64,000 nucleotides of DNA, from assembly GCA_029891385.1 (NCBI GenBank), contig CM057230.1:17063372-17127371 (forward strand), in the 5' to 3' direction. Positions 1-11,943 of this stretch are shown in pieces. The stretch's first letter is position 1. Each line of letters starts with the position of its first letter. Origin of the DNA: Erythroxylum novogranatense (lineage: Eukaryota > Streptophyta > Magnoliopsida > Malpighiales > Erythroxylaceae). The notes beneath the pieces are model-generated. The model saw nothing but the letters and a program-made list of their open reading frames with translations, was not told the origin of the DNA and ran no database searches. The position numbers and the translations under genes were made by a program.

Positions 1-38
1 ACAAGGAGGATAAGGAAATTCTCGACACATTCCGAAAA

Positions 39-640
39 GTGGAGATTAACATACCTTTACTAGATGCAATCAGAAAAATCCCCAGGTATGCAAAATTTCT
101 GAAGGAACTATGCACTAACAAGAAAAAATTAACCGAGTATGAAAAGGTAAGTGTGGGGGAAAATGTGTCTGCTATCCTTCAAAGGAAGTTACCCCCCAAA
201 TGCAAAGATCAAGGTATGTTCGCTATTTCTTGCACTATTGGGAATGTGGGAATAAAAAGGGCAATGTGTGACTTAGGAGCTTGATCAATGTTATGCCATT
301 ATCAATTTATTCCTCTTTAAATCTTTGGTCCATTGAAAGAAGCTGGGGTAATAATTCAACTAGTGACGGATCAATAGTTTATCCCAAAGGAGTGTTAGAA
401 GATGTGTTAGTCGGGTTAATGGTGCGATTTTCCCCGCTGATTTCTTTATTTTAGATATGGAGGGTGATAAGTCCTCTAACTCGTCCGATATTCTTTAGGG
501 AGACCTTTCCTTAGTACTGCTAGGACTAAGATCGATGTTCATAATGGGACACTGACTATGGAATTTGATGGAGAAGTAATTACATTTAATGTTTATGATG
601 CCATGAAATATCCTAATGATGTAAGTTGTGTTTCCAAAGA
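39..640 (+). pseudogene. Athila gag-end/aspartic protease fragment
   Basis: The first 81 codons read KYAKFLKELCTNKKKL and then IPCTIG-like wording leading to CDLGA, the protease active-site region (family form D-L/T-G-A-S-I-N-V-M-P). A frameshift immediately after CDLGA changes the frame, and the rest of the protease is recovered only by frame hopping: PLKEAGVIIQL, then LGRPFLSTARTKIDVHNGTLTMEFDGEVI near 500-590. In living relatives this enzyme cuts the Gag-Pol polyprotein in the particle. Here it is a relic. Confidence 0.8.
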
Positions 641-957
641 TAGATATCGTCGAACCATTAATCCGCACGACATTTGAAATGGAAGCGCAGACAAGTTAAT
701 GGTTGCACTTTGCAAAAGTCTAACCCAGATAACATCGATGATGTCAATCAAGAAACCTCACATAATGAACTCCACGAAGTGGTGTACAGTGGAATCATCT
801 AAACCAATGGTGAGTTCTACCCTTGCAAAGAATTACACATATCTAACGACGCTCCCTTGCCTTACATTTTTGCAGCCACGAAATTAGATTTAAAGCCGTT
901 ACCCACCACTTAAAATATGCTTTCTTAGGAGAAGGAGACACTCTTCCAAATAATCAT

Positions 958-1970
958 CTCAAATAAACTTAACAAAGAGGAAGAAAGGAAGTTACTTGAG
1001 GTGCTGATAGAACATAAAGAAGCTGTAGGATGGACAATTGCAGACATCAAAGGTATCAGTCCATCTACCTGCATGCATCGGATCCTTTTAGAAGATAACA
1101 GCAAACCAAGCAGAGAAGCTCAAAGGCGTTTGAACCCACCTATGATGGAAGTCGTCAAAAAGGAAATAGAGAAGTTACTACATCTGGTATGATTTACCCA
1201 ATCTCGGACAGTAAATGGGTAAGTCCGGTTCAAGTGGTGCCTAAGAAAACAGGTATCACCGTGATTACAAATAAGAATGGTGAGTTGGTACCTACCCGAG
1301 TCCAAAATGGGTGGCGGGTTTGTATAGATTATAGAAAATTAAATGCTTCAACCAGGAAAGATCATTTCCCTCTCCCATTCATCGATCAAATGCTTGAACG
1401 TTTAGTTGGTAAAACTCATTATTGCTGTCTTGATGGGTATTCAGGTTTTTACCAAATACTAGTTGCACCCGAAGACCAAGAGAAGACAACATTCACCTGT
1501 CCATTCGGAACCTTTGCTTATCGACGGATGCCGTTTGGACTCTGCAACGCTCCAGCCACTTTCCAAAGATGCATGGTCGATTATTTTTCGACTCGTTGAG
1601 AATATCATAGAAGTTTTCATGGGCGATTTCACTGTTTATGGCAATTCCTTGAGGAATGTTTAGTTAACCTTAAAAGGTCCTGAAAAGATGCTTAGAGTTT
1701 AATCTAGTATTAAATTTTGAAAATGTCATTTTATGGTGGATCGAGGATTAATTTTGGGACATATTGTTTTACTTAAAGGTTGAAGTCGATAAATCCAAAA
1801 TAGATGTTATAAAATCTACGCCTTACCGTCGAGGTATACGGAGATTCGCTCTTTTCTTGGTCATGCGAGATTTTGAGCGTTTCATCGAGGACTTTTCAAA
1901 AATCGCTCGACCTTTAAGCAAAGCTACAAAAGAGCGTCCCTTTCGAGTTCAAATGAAGAATGCAAAATAA
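958..1970 (+). pseudogene. Athila reverse transcriptase, catalytic motif lost
   Basis: The N-terminal part (1001-1192) carries EAVGWTIADIKGISPS and REAQRRLNPPM. After a stop and frameshift the palm region continues at 1189-1599 with WRVCIDYRKLNASTRKDHFPLPF, LDGYSGFYQI and FGTFAYRRMPFGLCNAPATFQ. The active-site box, normally F-M/V-D-D, reads FMGDFTVYG near 1617-1640, so the first catalytic aspartate is glycine. The thumb/connection (VIKSTPYRRGIRRFALFLV, FSKIARPLSKATKERPF) follows to 1970 in other frames. The enzyme would be inactive even if the frame were intact. Confidence 0.85.
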
Positions 1971-2091
1971 CCTTTGACACTCTAAAGGAGAAGCTAACCG
2001 ACACCAATAATTCAACCACCAAATTGGCATCACCCTTTTGAAATTATGTGCGGACGCTTAACAAGGCGGTAGAGTGCGTTATTAGGACAAC

Positions 2092-2491
2092 GAGTTGAGA
2101 AGCACCCGTATGTCATATACTACGCCTCAAGAACTCTGGACAGCGCTCAATGCAACTATTCTACGACGGAAAAAGAACTTCTAGCTATTGTTTTCGCTTT
2201 AGAAAAATTCCGTTCCTATTTATTGGGCACTAAAGTTGTTGTGTATTCGATCATGCGGCATTGAAGTTCCTACTCAAGAAGAAGGAAGCGAAACCGCGAC
2301 TAATACGCTGGATCCTTTTGTTGCAAGAATTTGATTTAGAGATCAGAGACAAGAAAGGGTCTGAAAATTTGGTTGCTGACCATCTCAGTCGTCTACCTAT
2401 CGCTGAAGAAGCATATCCTTTACGAGATGAGTTCCCGATGAGTATTTATTATCTCTGCAAAATAAAACTCCACGGTATCTTGATATTGTAA
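2092..2491 (+). pseudogene. Athila RNase H domain fragment
   Basis: In shifting frames the sequence reads [37 protein letters not shown] and then, from 2261, [34 protein letters not shown] and VADHLSRL. This is the gypsy-type RNase H that removes RNA template during reverse transcription. The E of EKELLA and the D of VADHLSRL are present, but a frameshift near 2250 separates the halves. Confidence 0.8.
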
Positions 2492-2559
2492 ATTTCTTAG
2501 TCCTTTGGTACTTTACTCGATGAACTCGCTAGATCCGCTAAAGACAAAATAAAAGAGAG

Positions 2560-3725
2560 GCTAGGTATTATGTGGGATGATCCTTATTTGTGGAAGCATT
2601 GCTCGACCAAATCATTAGGAGATGTGTTTACGAAATAGAAATTGAGTCTATTCTTAAGTTCGTCATTCTTATGCATGTGGCGGGCATTTCGCCCTAAAGA
2701 ACAAAGACGCAAGGTGCTTGAATGTGGATTGTATTGGCCTTCGTTATTTCATGATGCGTACATGTTTTGCAAGACTTGTGCCAATTGTCAACACACCTGG
2801 TAGTTTAGGACACGAGATCGATTACCACTTACACCTATACTCATTTGCGAAATATTCGGCGTGTGGGGTGTTGATTTTATGGGTCCTTTTCCACCGTCAT
2901 TTGGTTATAATTATATTCTTCTTGCTGTGGATTACGTTTCTAAATGGGTGGAAGCCAAGGCTACCCGGACTGACGATGCAAAAGCTGCTTGCGACTTTTG
3001 TTAGATCGATATCTTTCGTGTTGATTGTCTGCGAGTAATCATCAGTGATAGAGGCACTCACTTTTGCAATCGAACCATTGAGACACTTCTCCACAAATAT
3101 GGCGTGACTCATCGTACCTCCATGGCTTACCATCCCAGACGAACGGACAAGCCGAAGTATCAAACAGAGAAATTAAGTCCATCCTGGAAAAAACTGTCAA
3201 TCCGAATAGGAAGGATTGGACTTTGCGTTTAGATGATGCATTGTGGGCTTAAATGCGGCATATAAGACCCCATCGGTATGTCCCCATATCGCCTTGTCTT
3301 TGGAAAACCTTGTCATCTGCCGGTAGAATTGGAACACCGCGCTTATTGGGCCGTCAAACAATGTAATATGCAACTGGAAGAGGCTGGAGAACATCGGAAA
3401 CTGCAGTTACAAGAGTTGGATGAAATCAGAAATGATGCGTATGAAAATTCCAGAATTTATAAGGAGAAAACGAAAATCTTCCATGATCACATGATTTCGT
3501 AAAGCACTTCATAATAGGGCAAAAAGTTTTACTTTATCATTCTCGTTTAAAGTTGTTTCCTGGTAAATTGAAATCTAAATGGATCGGTCCCTTCGTTATC
3601 ACTAATATATTTCCCCATGGTGCAGTTGAAATCCGAAGTCTAGAGACTCATAAGGTTTTTAAGGTGAATGGGCATCGTCTCAAACCTTTCTATGAAGGGT
3701 TTCAAGCTCAAAGGAACGGAACTTA
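2560..3725 (+). pseudogene. Athila integrase fragment
   Basis: The core reads [33 protein letters not shown] (about 2868-2960), then VIISDRGTHFCN near 3040 and, after several frameshifts, [28 protein letters not shown] (3278-3364). The C-terminal GPF-type module (LYHSRLKLFPGKLKSKWIGPF, VNGHRLKPFYEG) runs to about 3725. The catalytic D of the DFMGP box and of SDRGTHF are present. Breaks near 2990-3030 and 3130-3280 make it a pseudogene. Confidence 0.85.
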
Positions 3726-4086
3726 AGAATGAGGAATGTCGACCTCGGACATAAAAGCCGGCACTCTTGTTCATTATTCTTATTTCTATTTCTATTTTCA
3801 GTTTTCCTTTATTTTATTAGTTGTTATTTTTATTTTATTTTTATCTCTGTCTTTCGATCCTCTTCTCCAAATGATTTAACCTAATCGTATGTTTTGTTTC
3901 AATTTTGAGCACAGGTAGAAGTCTACCGAGGAAGGGCTTTCATGGTGGCCAGCATTTTAAATCTATTGAATCCATTTTAAACCATTTCCCACACTATATC
4001 TGGTCCCTTCATTTTCTACATGTGGCTAAATCTCCACCACACCTTTGTCCAACTTACCTAACCCATCAACTTACCTTTTTCCCCAA
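3726..4086 (+). other. Athila spacer between integrase and ORF-1 region
   Basis: This is T-rich, non-coding sequence with long runs of TTTTATTT-type steps at 3775-3850 and a GAGCACAG step near 3907-3914 that resembles a splice acceptor. In Athila relatives the downstream gene is thought to be made from a spliced or subgenomic RNA. Nothing here proves that. Confidence 0.4.
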
Positions 4087-5550
4087 TTTTTTACACACCA
4101 CACATCCGCCACGACCAACGCCACCCCCCATGGCCAAGCCTCGACCGCCCCATGGAGCTGCCACTGAATCCGGAGCTGCCGCCACCATCGTCACACCGCC
4201 GCCCCATCGACGCCGGACACGCTCCGGCGGATCTTCCCGCAACATCATCTCCACCTTCTCCTCCACGCACAAGCTCCTCCTCCGGTGACGATTCGGCTAC
4301 ACCGCCCAAATCCCGACCTAACCTCAAGAAATCCCGCCATGCCGCCAGATTCCCAAGTTCGAAGACCCTACACTTTACGAGATCCAACCCACCAAGCCGT
4401 GTATGATACCCTCTTACGGCTTCCTATAGTGCCATGTAAATCCATCGACGATGATACCATTCGCATTCTTGGAATTAAAGATGATGTGTTGCATTTATTG
4501 AATAACATTGGTTGGTTGAGTTATGCTTCTATCAAGTACCACCTTTTGTGGAACTAGTTCAGAATTCTATGCCACTTTCGTTTTGACTATCACAACCCAA
4601 TCGACTATTCCACCCCGACTTGATTAAGTTTACTTTGATGGGTCGACCTTTTCTATGACAATCTTTGAGTTCAATGTAGCCTTGGGTTTTGTTGACAAAG
4701 ATGCCTTTGCCTCTTATGCCGCTCGCCTTTTGTGCGATTACCTGTTGATTTTTTGGTATTCTTTGCTTATCGTGCGTTAACTGGGGACTCCACTGCTGAT
4801 TTTGACCCCAGTCGATCTAAGGCAAATCGTATTATTGATCCAGCTTTACGTTATGTGCATAGGTTCATTGTTTTTTCCTTCTCTGGCCGAAAAGACAGCT
4901 CTGCCATTTTATCAAAAACTGAACTATTTTTTCTGTGGTGTATGGTACGAAAAAGGAGGGTTGATTTAGGTTGTTGGTTTGCTAGTCAATTTTCTGCTGT
5001 TATTTCTTTCCATCGACCTTTAATCTTAGGCTCTTACATCACCCAAATAGGCATCACGCATCATCACGCTTAATTTGGATAGTTGGAGTGATGTTGGCTT
5101 ACATTTCGCATGTCTATGCTTCCTTTGGATCTTGACACTTTGAACGCATGCACCTAATCCGTCGGCCGAGGACGGTAGCTTTTCTTTTGTGCCTCTGAGT
5201 TCAGCCTCCACCAACGGACCACGACCATCCGCCCCATCCACATCGCCGCTCCCCTCCGTCTTTAGAAGGAGTGTACACCGCTTGGAACAAGCCTCGAGAC
5301 CCTCACCACACAAAGTTGCCCAGATCGACGCTACTACTGCTTACTCTCCATCAACATCATCCTTTTCCTCCGTCTAGTCCATTTTCCAACTCCTCCCTCA
5401 GGCGTCTCCTTCCACTTTTCTCCTCATATTTTTCCGACTTATCTTTATATTTTGATATGTTACCCATTGAGGTCAATGAGGGATTTAAGTGTGGGGAGTA
5501 CTTACGCTTAAATAATTTTCATGATAGGACACCAAATTTTCGAGGTTGAA
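4087..5550 (+). pseudogene. Athila ORF-1 / envelope-position gene relic
   Basis: The reading begins with proline/alanine-rich low-complexity sequence (4130-4370). It continues with TLRDPTHQAVYDTLLRLP, IDDDTIRILGIKDDVLHLL (4370-4557) and, in a new frame, a segment around 4640-4690 reading RPFSMTIFEFNVALGF. The last motif is typical of the Athila ORF-1 family, which occupies the position of env in retroviruses and has no proven function. Stops and frameshifts break it into at least four pieces. Confidence 0.65.
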
Positions 5551-6347
5551 TTCACATTTTCTCTTCTTGACATAATGGGACATGCTAAGCTATATAATAA
5601 ATTTAATATAACCGGGCTTATTCTCGGTTTTCATTAAAAAAAAAAAATGTTTGAACCTCTCGATTCTTCTCAACTTACAATTTGAGGCTTGGAATTAATA
5701 GAGTGGAATACCTAAGTTTGCTTGCTTTAAATCTCGTCACATGCATAGGAATTGTTGACCCATTTCGTCTAGTTGCTTAATTTTAGTGAATGAAAAAAAA
5801 AAAGAGAAAAAAAAATATAATAAATGAAATAAAATTTTGCTCATTGCCCACTCCAAAGAAAGTAACGGGGTCTTCATGAAACCCATGTCGACACTTAGGC
5901 CAAAAGCAAAGAGGGAGTATGGCGGTGCTAGTAGCCACCTAGGATTGTGATCGCTGAGTAAAGGGGCGGCCATCACAAATGGATCGTAGTCGCGTCAAAA
6001 GACTCATGACATCCCAGCAAGCCGTGAATGTTGAATAATGAATAACATATCAGTCTCACATTCATTTCCTAAGTTGAGTGACTTGGTAGGTTGGTAAACG
6101 ATTTCTGTGCATTGGCTTAATGAAATTGGAACCCAATTGTGTGATGAAGTTGATCAAGCCTTAACTTTTAAGTTGAAAAAATCTTTAGAATCAATTGTTC
6201 ATTATATGGAAAACTAGAACTGTTGGTTATGTTGACTTTGTTATATTCCTTAATGTGTTGCATTTTGGATGGATGGGTGATTGTGTGAAAATCAAGTAGG
6301 GTGTTTTAGTTTATAGACGGATATTATGCTTGAGGACAAGCTTGTGA
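5551..6347 (+). other. Athila 3' untranslated spacer
   Basis: No coding signal is present. The stretch holds an A-rich run at 5789-5830 and ends at the polypurine tract. It is the non-coding interval that Athila elements carry upstream of the 3' LTR. Confidence 0.5.
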
Positions 6348-6360
6348 TAAGTGTGGGGTA
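6348..6360 (+). other. Polypurine tract of Athila element
   Basis: The purine-rich AAGTGTGGGG lies immediately before the LTR start at 6363. Its position and composition fit the primer for plus-strand DNA synthesis. Confidence 0.55.
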
Positions 6361-6362
6361 TT

Positions 6363-7606
6363 TGATGATGTGGATATTTTCTAATTATATTAATAATTTT
6401 GTTGACTTTTGGGTACATATTCATATGGAGAGGACATAATTTACTTAGTTTTATATGTTTTGGGCAGGAGATGTCAATCGGGCCAAACCAGAGGTATTAT
6501 GGACTGATTTCAGATTTTTCGCACTAAGTCGTGCCCACGGCTAAGGTCGCACATAATGAGATGCCCGATACGGAATCGAAACACAATTGGACTCTATGTT
6601 GGATAGTTTTCAGGTTTGGAAAGGGATATCTTTGGGGATCAAGGAGGAAGTTAGGAAGCACCAATCAAGAGGCTATTTCTTTCCTACAAGGAAAAGGATT
6701 TGAAGGATATAAAAGGACCCCAAGCAGAAGCCTACTGATGTCGAGTTTTACTTGAGAGTTTTTTCATCGAGTGTTTTATTTTAGAGCTTTGCAGACTCTT
6801 TCTTTTTAGGCATGTTTTGTATAGCCATGAGTGGCTAAACCTTCCTAGTCTAGCAAGGGTTGATCAAGTTCAAGTTCATATGTGTTGAGAGATCTAAACT
6901 TAATTGTTATCTTTGGATTTCGCAGATTTATTCATTCTCTGCTTTATTCATATTATTACTATCTTGTTGGTTGTTGCAATAGGAGCTCGTTGTGCAATTG
7001 ATAGGGTCGTAATTAGTCAATCAAGGTTTCTAGATCCGTAATTGTCTAGTTAATTTTGATAACGAGGGCACGTAATATAATTTTCACATTATATTATGAG
7101 GGTGAATAATCTGATTTAAAGATCCGCTTGTTGATCTTGTTGGTCGTGGTTGGGTCTTTCTAGTTCTTAAAGCTATTAGCGAATTAAATCCTAGGCGATG
7201 TCGGGGTTGTTCGTCAATAAGGGTTAGTTAGAAGGCGTGTCCATTAATCTAAGACTAAGGAAAGATAAGATTATTAGAAGCGTTTCAATAATCATAACCA
7301 ATCTATTGTGGGATCCAGATTTATTCTTTGTTTCAATGATCAACCATAGAACTGAATGAGATTACCTTGTTAGATACCATTAATCTGATTTCTTCTCAAT
7401 TTGAATTTATTTACTTTCCATTTATTAAATTCTGTATTTTCACTTATCAATTACAAACCCCCTTTTATTTCCTCGTTCTTGATTCTTTGGTTTTCAAAAA
7501 GATTGATTAATCTCAGGTCTCTGTGGATACGACTCTACTCACTCTATCTACAATTTAATTAATTTTTCAGAGTAGATTTTATTTTTGGTGGATTCGACAC
7601 CCATCA
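6363..7606 (+). repeat. Athila 3' LTR
   Basis: The 1244-bp segment begins TGATGATGTGG right after the polypurine tract and ends GACACCCATCA, giving the TG...CA ends expected of an LTR. A TATAAAA box lies at 6708-6714 and a T-rich 3' portion follows. The 5' LTR is outside the window, so the boundaries rest on the PPT and terminal dinucleotides rather than on a paired copy. Confidence 0.7.
6708..6714 (+). promoter_or_regulatory. TATA box in Athila LTR
   Basis: TATAAAA followed by GGACCCC lies about 345 bp into the LTR, a usual position for the U3/R promoter of an LTR element. This is inferred from motif and position only. Confidence 0.5.
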
Positions 7607-7788
7607 ATAACATAGTATTTAACAATAAAAATTTAAATTGTGTTTATTTATTTTGTTTAGTGTACAATTTAATAACTAAAAGAAACATACTTTAAAAATT
7701 ATTTTAACTATTCCACATATTAAATGTGAATACTTTAAATTTAGATTTATTTTAGATATATGTAAAAACATCTTCACAATTTTTAAAG
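7607..7788. other. AT-rich spacer
   Basis: AT-rich sequence between the Athila LTR and the LINE poly(A). No gene or repeat was recognised. Confidence 0.5.
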
Positions 7789-7856
7789 TCTTTTTTTTGA
7801 CAAAAACCAAAATTGATAATACAGAAAGGCTACAAATCTAACCCAAGCCAACAGGC

Positions 7857-8400
7857 TTACCCCGTACACCCGGATCCTACGAGCCTTTCCCTATTATCAA
7901 CATTACAAAAAGATTGATCTAACGATAAAATAGAACGTAAAGAAGAAGTATTAGTATCCCAACTTTGGTGGTGTGCATGGAATAAGGCTACCCTTGCTAA
8001 GGAATGAGCTGCCTTATTAGCACTCCTACGCGTCCACTGGAAGGACACATGATGGAATTGTCGTTTAAGCATTTGACAGTCAAACGCCAACAATCTGATC
8101 TTTGTATAACTTGGTGAAGAAGAATTAATAGCTTGAATTGCCAGCAAGCAATCTGATTCCATGATGACCTGATCAATCTGTTTGTCTTTCAACCACGAAA
8201 GTGCTTCCCGTATCGACATTAATTCGGCTATGATTGGATCAAATAAAGATGGGTAATACCCTGAAAAAGCACCTATAAATCGCCCAGTGTCCTCGATGAC
8301 AATGAAGAAACCCGTAGCATTACGGTCCTTAAATAAAGATGCATCTACATTGCATTTCATAAAATCTACCGGAGGTGGACGCCAGCCTGAACCACTAGAA
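7857..8400 (-). pseudogene. LINE-1 ORF2 C-terminal RNase H domain
   Basis: The reading RPPPVDFMKCNVDASL, then IIAELMSIREALSWL, QVIMESDCLLAIQAI and RRSANKAAHSLARVAL has the order of the plant-LINE RNase H (RVT_3 type). D of CNVDAS, E of AELMS and D of MESD can be read as the acidic catalytic residues. It is joined to the reverse transcriptase only through a one-base frameshift near 8380-8390. The domain would remove genomic RNA from cDNA after target-primed synthesis. Confidence 0.82.
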
Positions 8401-10564
8401 CAGGAAGTGTGTTCTGTTGTTGTAATCCTCGCAAAACATCTTGAGCAACTGCAGATCTTTGAAAATTATCAACAAAATGGACGATCATATTGGAGGGAAC
8501 TATCTTACCTTGCCAGACTCGGAGGTTGCGGTGATACCAAATGCTCCATGCCATTGTTAATACACGCAATAACAAGTGTTTAAGCATGTTTTCTAGAATA
8601 TGCCACAATAAAGCGTCGATCCCCATAGGCTGTAATCGCACATTCGCTAGCGCCCAACATTCTTTTGCTATAGGACACTCAAGCAACGCATGGTTCGGAT
8701 CTTCTTCATACCCACAAGCATCACAGTCGGGGGGGAGTATGACGCCTTTCCTCCTTAATCTAACTTTACAAGGAACAAACTCCTGACAACATCGCCATAT
8801 GAAATCTTTTATTTTAGGAGGGATAGGCAAATTCCACAGTTGATTCCAAGGTTTTTCCATAGTGAAATTAGCACTATCGTTGCACAATCTGAGAGCCAGT
8901 TTATAACCTAACTTAACCGAATACATCCCATCCCTATTATAGTGCCAAATCAGCTGATCAGGGGGTTTTGTAATCGCAACGGGGATTTTGGAAATCCGTC
9001 CAACATCATACGGTGTGAACAATCCTTCTATTAACTGTTCATCCCATCCCGAACCTGACTCATTAAAAAGCTCTCGCACTTTCATGTTACTCGAAAATTG
9101 AATTGGAGGGGAAGTGATGAAGAAATTATCAGACTCGTTTATCCACGGATCCTTGAAAACATTAATCGATGACCCATCTCCTACCCTCCATCGAACCCCT
9201 TGAACCAGAATATCCTTTGCGGCATAAATACTTCGCCAAATGAAACTCGCATTGGCTCGATGCTTTGCTTCTAGAAAATTACCGGTAGGAAAGTATCTTG
9301 CTTTAAAAATTCTACTCGGAAGTGAGTCTGGATAGGCAATAAACCTCCAGGCCTGTTTGCAGAGCATGGCAAGATTGAAACTATGGAGGTCCCGAAAACC
9401 CATATCCCCATATTTTTTCGACACGCATAAGCGCTCCCAACTGGCCCAATGTATATTTTTCCTGTCAGTCGAGCCTGATCCCCACCAGAAGGATGTCATC
9501 AATTTTTGTAGCTCATCACAAGTTCCTCGGGGGAGAAGAAAGACGCTCATGCAGTAAGCTGGCAATGCTTGGGCAACAGTCTTAATGACCACCTCTTTTC
9601 CTGGTCTGGATAACAATTTGTTCTTCCAACTCCTGATACGTTTACTAAGACGATCTTTTATAAAAGCAAACACCTGTTTTTTCTGTCTCCCAATTAATGA
9701 TGGTAAGCCTAAATACCTTCCATGATCAAGCGGGGTATGTACATCCAGGATAGACTCAACCGCATTCCTATCAGATTGTGTAGTGTTAGAACTGAACATG
9801 ATACCTGACTTTTGATAGTTAATCGCTTGTCCCGATGCTGCTTCATATATTGCAAGAATTCTTTTGATATTCTGGCCTTCTCTCTCAGTTGCTCGAAAAA
9901 ATAGAAAGCTATCGTCTGCAAAAAAGAGATGCGAGACACTAGGACTCCCTGAACAGATTCTAGCTCCATGTATATCCCCTCGCGCCTCACTTCTCCGTAG
10001 TAAAGCCGATAAACCTTCTGCGCACAAAATGAAAAGATACGGGGATAGCGGGTCTCCCTGCCTCAACCCACGTTTAGGAATAATAGGGCCAATTTCAGAA
10101 CCATTGAAAGCCACTGAATATCGGACTGTGGTTACACACTTCATAACCAGTCCCACCCATTTGTGATCAAACCCCAACTTTAACAAGATGAAACGTAAAT
10201 AATCCCAATCAACTCTATCATAAGCCTTACTGATGTCGATTTTAAGCACTGCTTCGCCGACTTTACCTTTACCTTTGTTTCGCATGTAGTGTATAATCTC
10301 AAAGGCCACCATAATGTTATCAGTGATGAGACGCCCTGGGACGAAAGCCGACTGCATTGGAGAGATAATTCTAGGAAGGATGATTTTGAGTCTATTCGCA
10401 ATAACTTTGGCTATGAGTTTATAGAGGACATTACATAAAGCTATTGGACGAAAATCCTTCATGCAATTAGGATTGTCTTTTTTGGGTATCAACACAATCA
10501 TGGCATCATTAAGAGTGTCCGAAATTCTGATTTTCCATCCAACTCTGACAATTGTTAAACACAT
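8366..10564 (-). pseudogene. LINE-1 ORF2 reverse transcriptase and zf-RVT
   Basis: A 732-codon open stretch starts upstream of SDTLNDAMIVLIPKKDNP and FRPIALCNVLYKLIAKVIANRL. It continues through LKIDISKAYDRVDWD (first catalytic Asp about residue 110), RGLRQGDPLSPYLFILC, FFADDSFLFF (FADD at 9911-9922) and LPRGTCDELQKLMTSFWWG. The zf-RVT module (CDACGYEEDPNHALLECP) lies near residue 600. The catalytic residues are intact, which is uncommon in this window. It is separated from the endonuclease by at least two frame changes in 10565-10780 and from RNase H by one, so ORF2 as a whole is dead. Confidence 0.9.
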
Positions 10565-10779
10565 CCATCCACAAATCGCCTGACATTTTTGAAAAATGCG
10601 AATTCATCCCATCGGCCCGGGCGCCTTATCTGGATGCATGTCAAATATTGCTTTCCTGAACTCCTCCATCTGTAATGGTGCCAAAAGCTGATCATTATCC
10701 TCTGAATTTACCACCGATTGAATAGAATCAAATTGTCGAAAATCTGAGCCTCCGGTCCGAGAAACGGTGGCGAAATAAT
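10565..10779 (-). pseudogene. LINE-1 ORF2 linker with frameshifts
   Basis: The reading DYFATVSRTGGSDFRQFDSI, then LLAPLQMEEFRKAIFDMHPDKAPGP ends at a shift where the family has P-D-G-M/F-N. The downstream HFFQKC-like wording is in another frame. This is the conserved pre-RT segment (DKAPGPDG) and explains the gap between the two long open stretches. Confidence 0.75.
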
Positions 10780-11943
10780 CTAATATAACGAGATCGATAC
10801 CTCATTGTCTGAGACTTGTTGTCCATTATCGTCAATGAGTGCACTAATGTGGTTCACTCTCTTCCTTTTGGAAGCTTGCGCATGAAAGTATTTAGAGTTG
10901 GCCTCCCCATACTGCATCCAAAAAATCTTTGAGCGTTGCTTCCAATATATTTCCTCTTGGGCCAGGAGTCGGTTAAGAGCAGTTTTCTGTATCCCCACTA
11001 AAGCATGCTGATGTTGTTGTTGCGCCAAATCCATGTGCCTCTTAAGAACCTGAATCCGCTCTGAGAAATTTCCTCCCAGTTGTTTTTGCCAGTGAAGTAG
11101 CCTGTGGCCACATTGCCGAAGTCTGGGAAGGAAGTTTAAAACCTGATTGTCAACCCAGAATCTGGAGACAAAATCTAAGAAACCCTCTTCCGTTAGCCAT
11201 TTGTTCTCAAACTTAAACCGCTTAGTCCTCTTTACTGGAATTTGACGTTCTGCCACCAATTTGATAGGATTATGGTCTGACGACGCACACACCAGATTAT
11301 ATAACTTGTGAAACTGAAAGATTGCCATCCATTCTTCATTGACGAAAGCACGGTCGAGTCTCTCAAGTGTAGGCGAGTTTGTATTTCTACCTCGTTCCCA
11401 AGTATACCCGAAGCCAGTTAAAGGAATATCAATAAGATTACAGTCTGAAATACATTGTCGAAAACCCTCCATTAGAAAGCAAGGATACTCCCCTCCTCCT
11501 AGCTTGTCGTTAAGAGATAAAAGATTGTTAAAATCTCCGAAACATACCCAGGGCATGTTATGAAGCCGTGAGAGGGACCGCAGTAGCTCCCAGCTAGCTC
11601 GTTTCCTATTTGCTTCAGGAAAACCATAGAATCCTGTGAGTCGCCATTGTAGAGTAGCTGGATCCCCAATACTAAGATCAATGTGATTATTGGAAAAACC
11701 TATAACTGTAGCATTAACATCTTGCATCCAGAACATAGCTAGTCCACCACTTCTGCCATTTCGATCAACACAGAAACAGTAATCATATTTTAATAAAGAT
11801 TTTATTGCTTCAATCTTAACAGAGTTCGCAATAGTCTCACTCAAAAAAAGAATACGAGGCTTATTGGACCTAACAAGGTCTTTTAGTGTGTGAACTGTCT
11901 TGTGGTTGCCTAAGCCACGACAGTTCCATGCTATGTAATTCAT
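10780..11943 (-). pseudogene. LINE-1 ORF2 N-terminal AP-like endonuclease
   Basis: The start ATG at 11941-11943 overlaps the ORF1 stop (ATGA). Endonuclease motifs occur in order: AWNCRGLG (residue 6 onward), LSET with E36, GFYGFPE (104-110), CFGDFNN (134-140), YTWERGR with LERLDRAF (180-200) and SSDHNPI (221-227). All expected catalytic and DNA-binding signatures are visible. The enzyme nicks target DNA to prime reverse transcription. The frame runs into a stop after DNEVSISLY, just before the linker. Confidence 0.88.

Larger units (their letters stand above)
1..7606 (+). mobile_element. Athila-type Ty3/gypsy retrotransposon, 5'-truncated by window
   Basis: Running left to right on the + strand, the segment shows protease, reverse transcriptase, RNase H, integrase, an Athila ORF-1-like region, a polypurine tract and a 3' LTR. 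This domain order is that of Ty3/gypsy elements, and the protein wording ([33 protein letters not shown]) matches the Athila branch. The 5' LTR and most of gag lie outside the window. Every domain is broken by stops and frameshifts, so the copy is dead. The assignment to Athila is from recognised motifs, not from a search. Confidence 0.9.

Noticed and set aside
4066..4406. Overlapping long open frames on both strands in GC-rich DNA
   Set aside because: Shadows of the proline/alanine-rich start of the Athila ORF-1 region. The minus-strand readings have no family resemblance.
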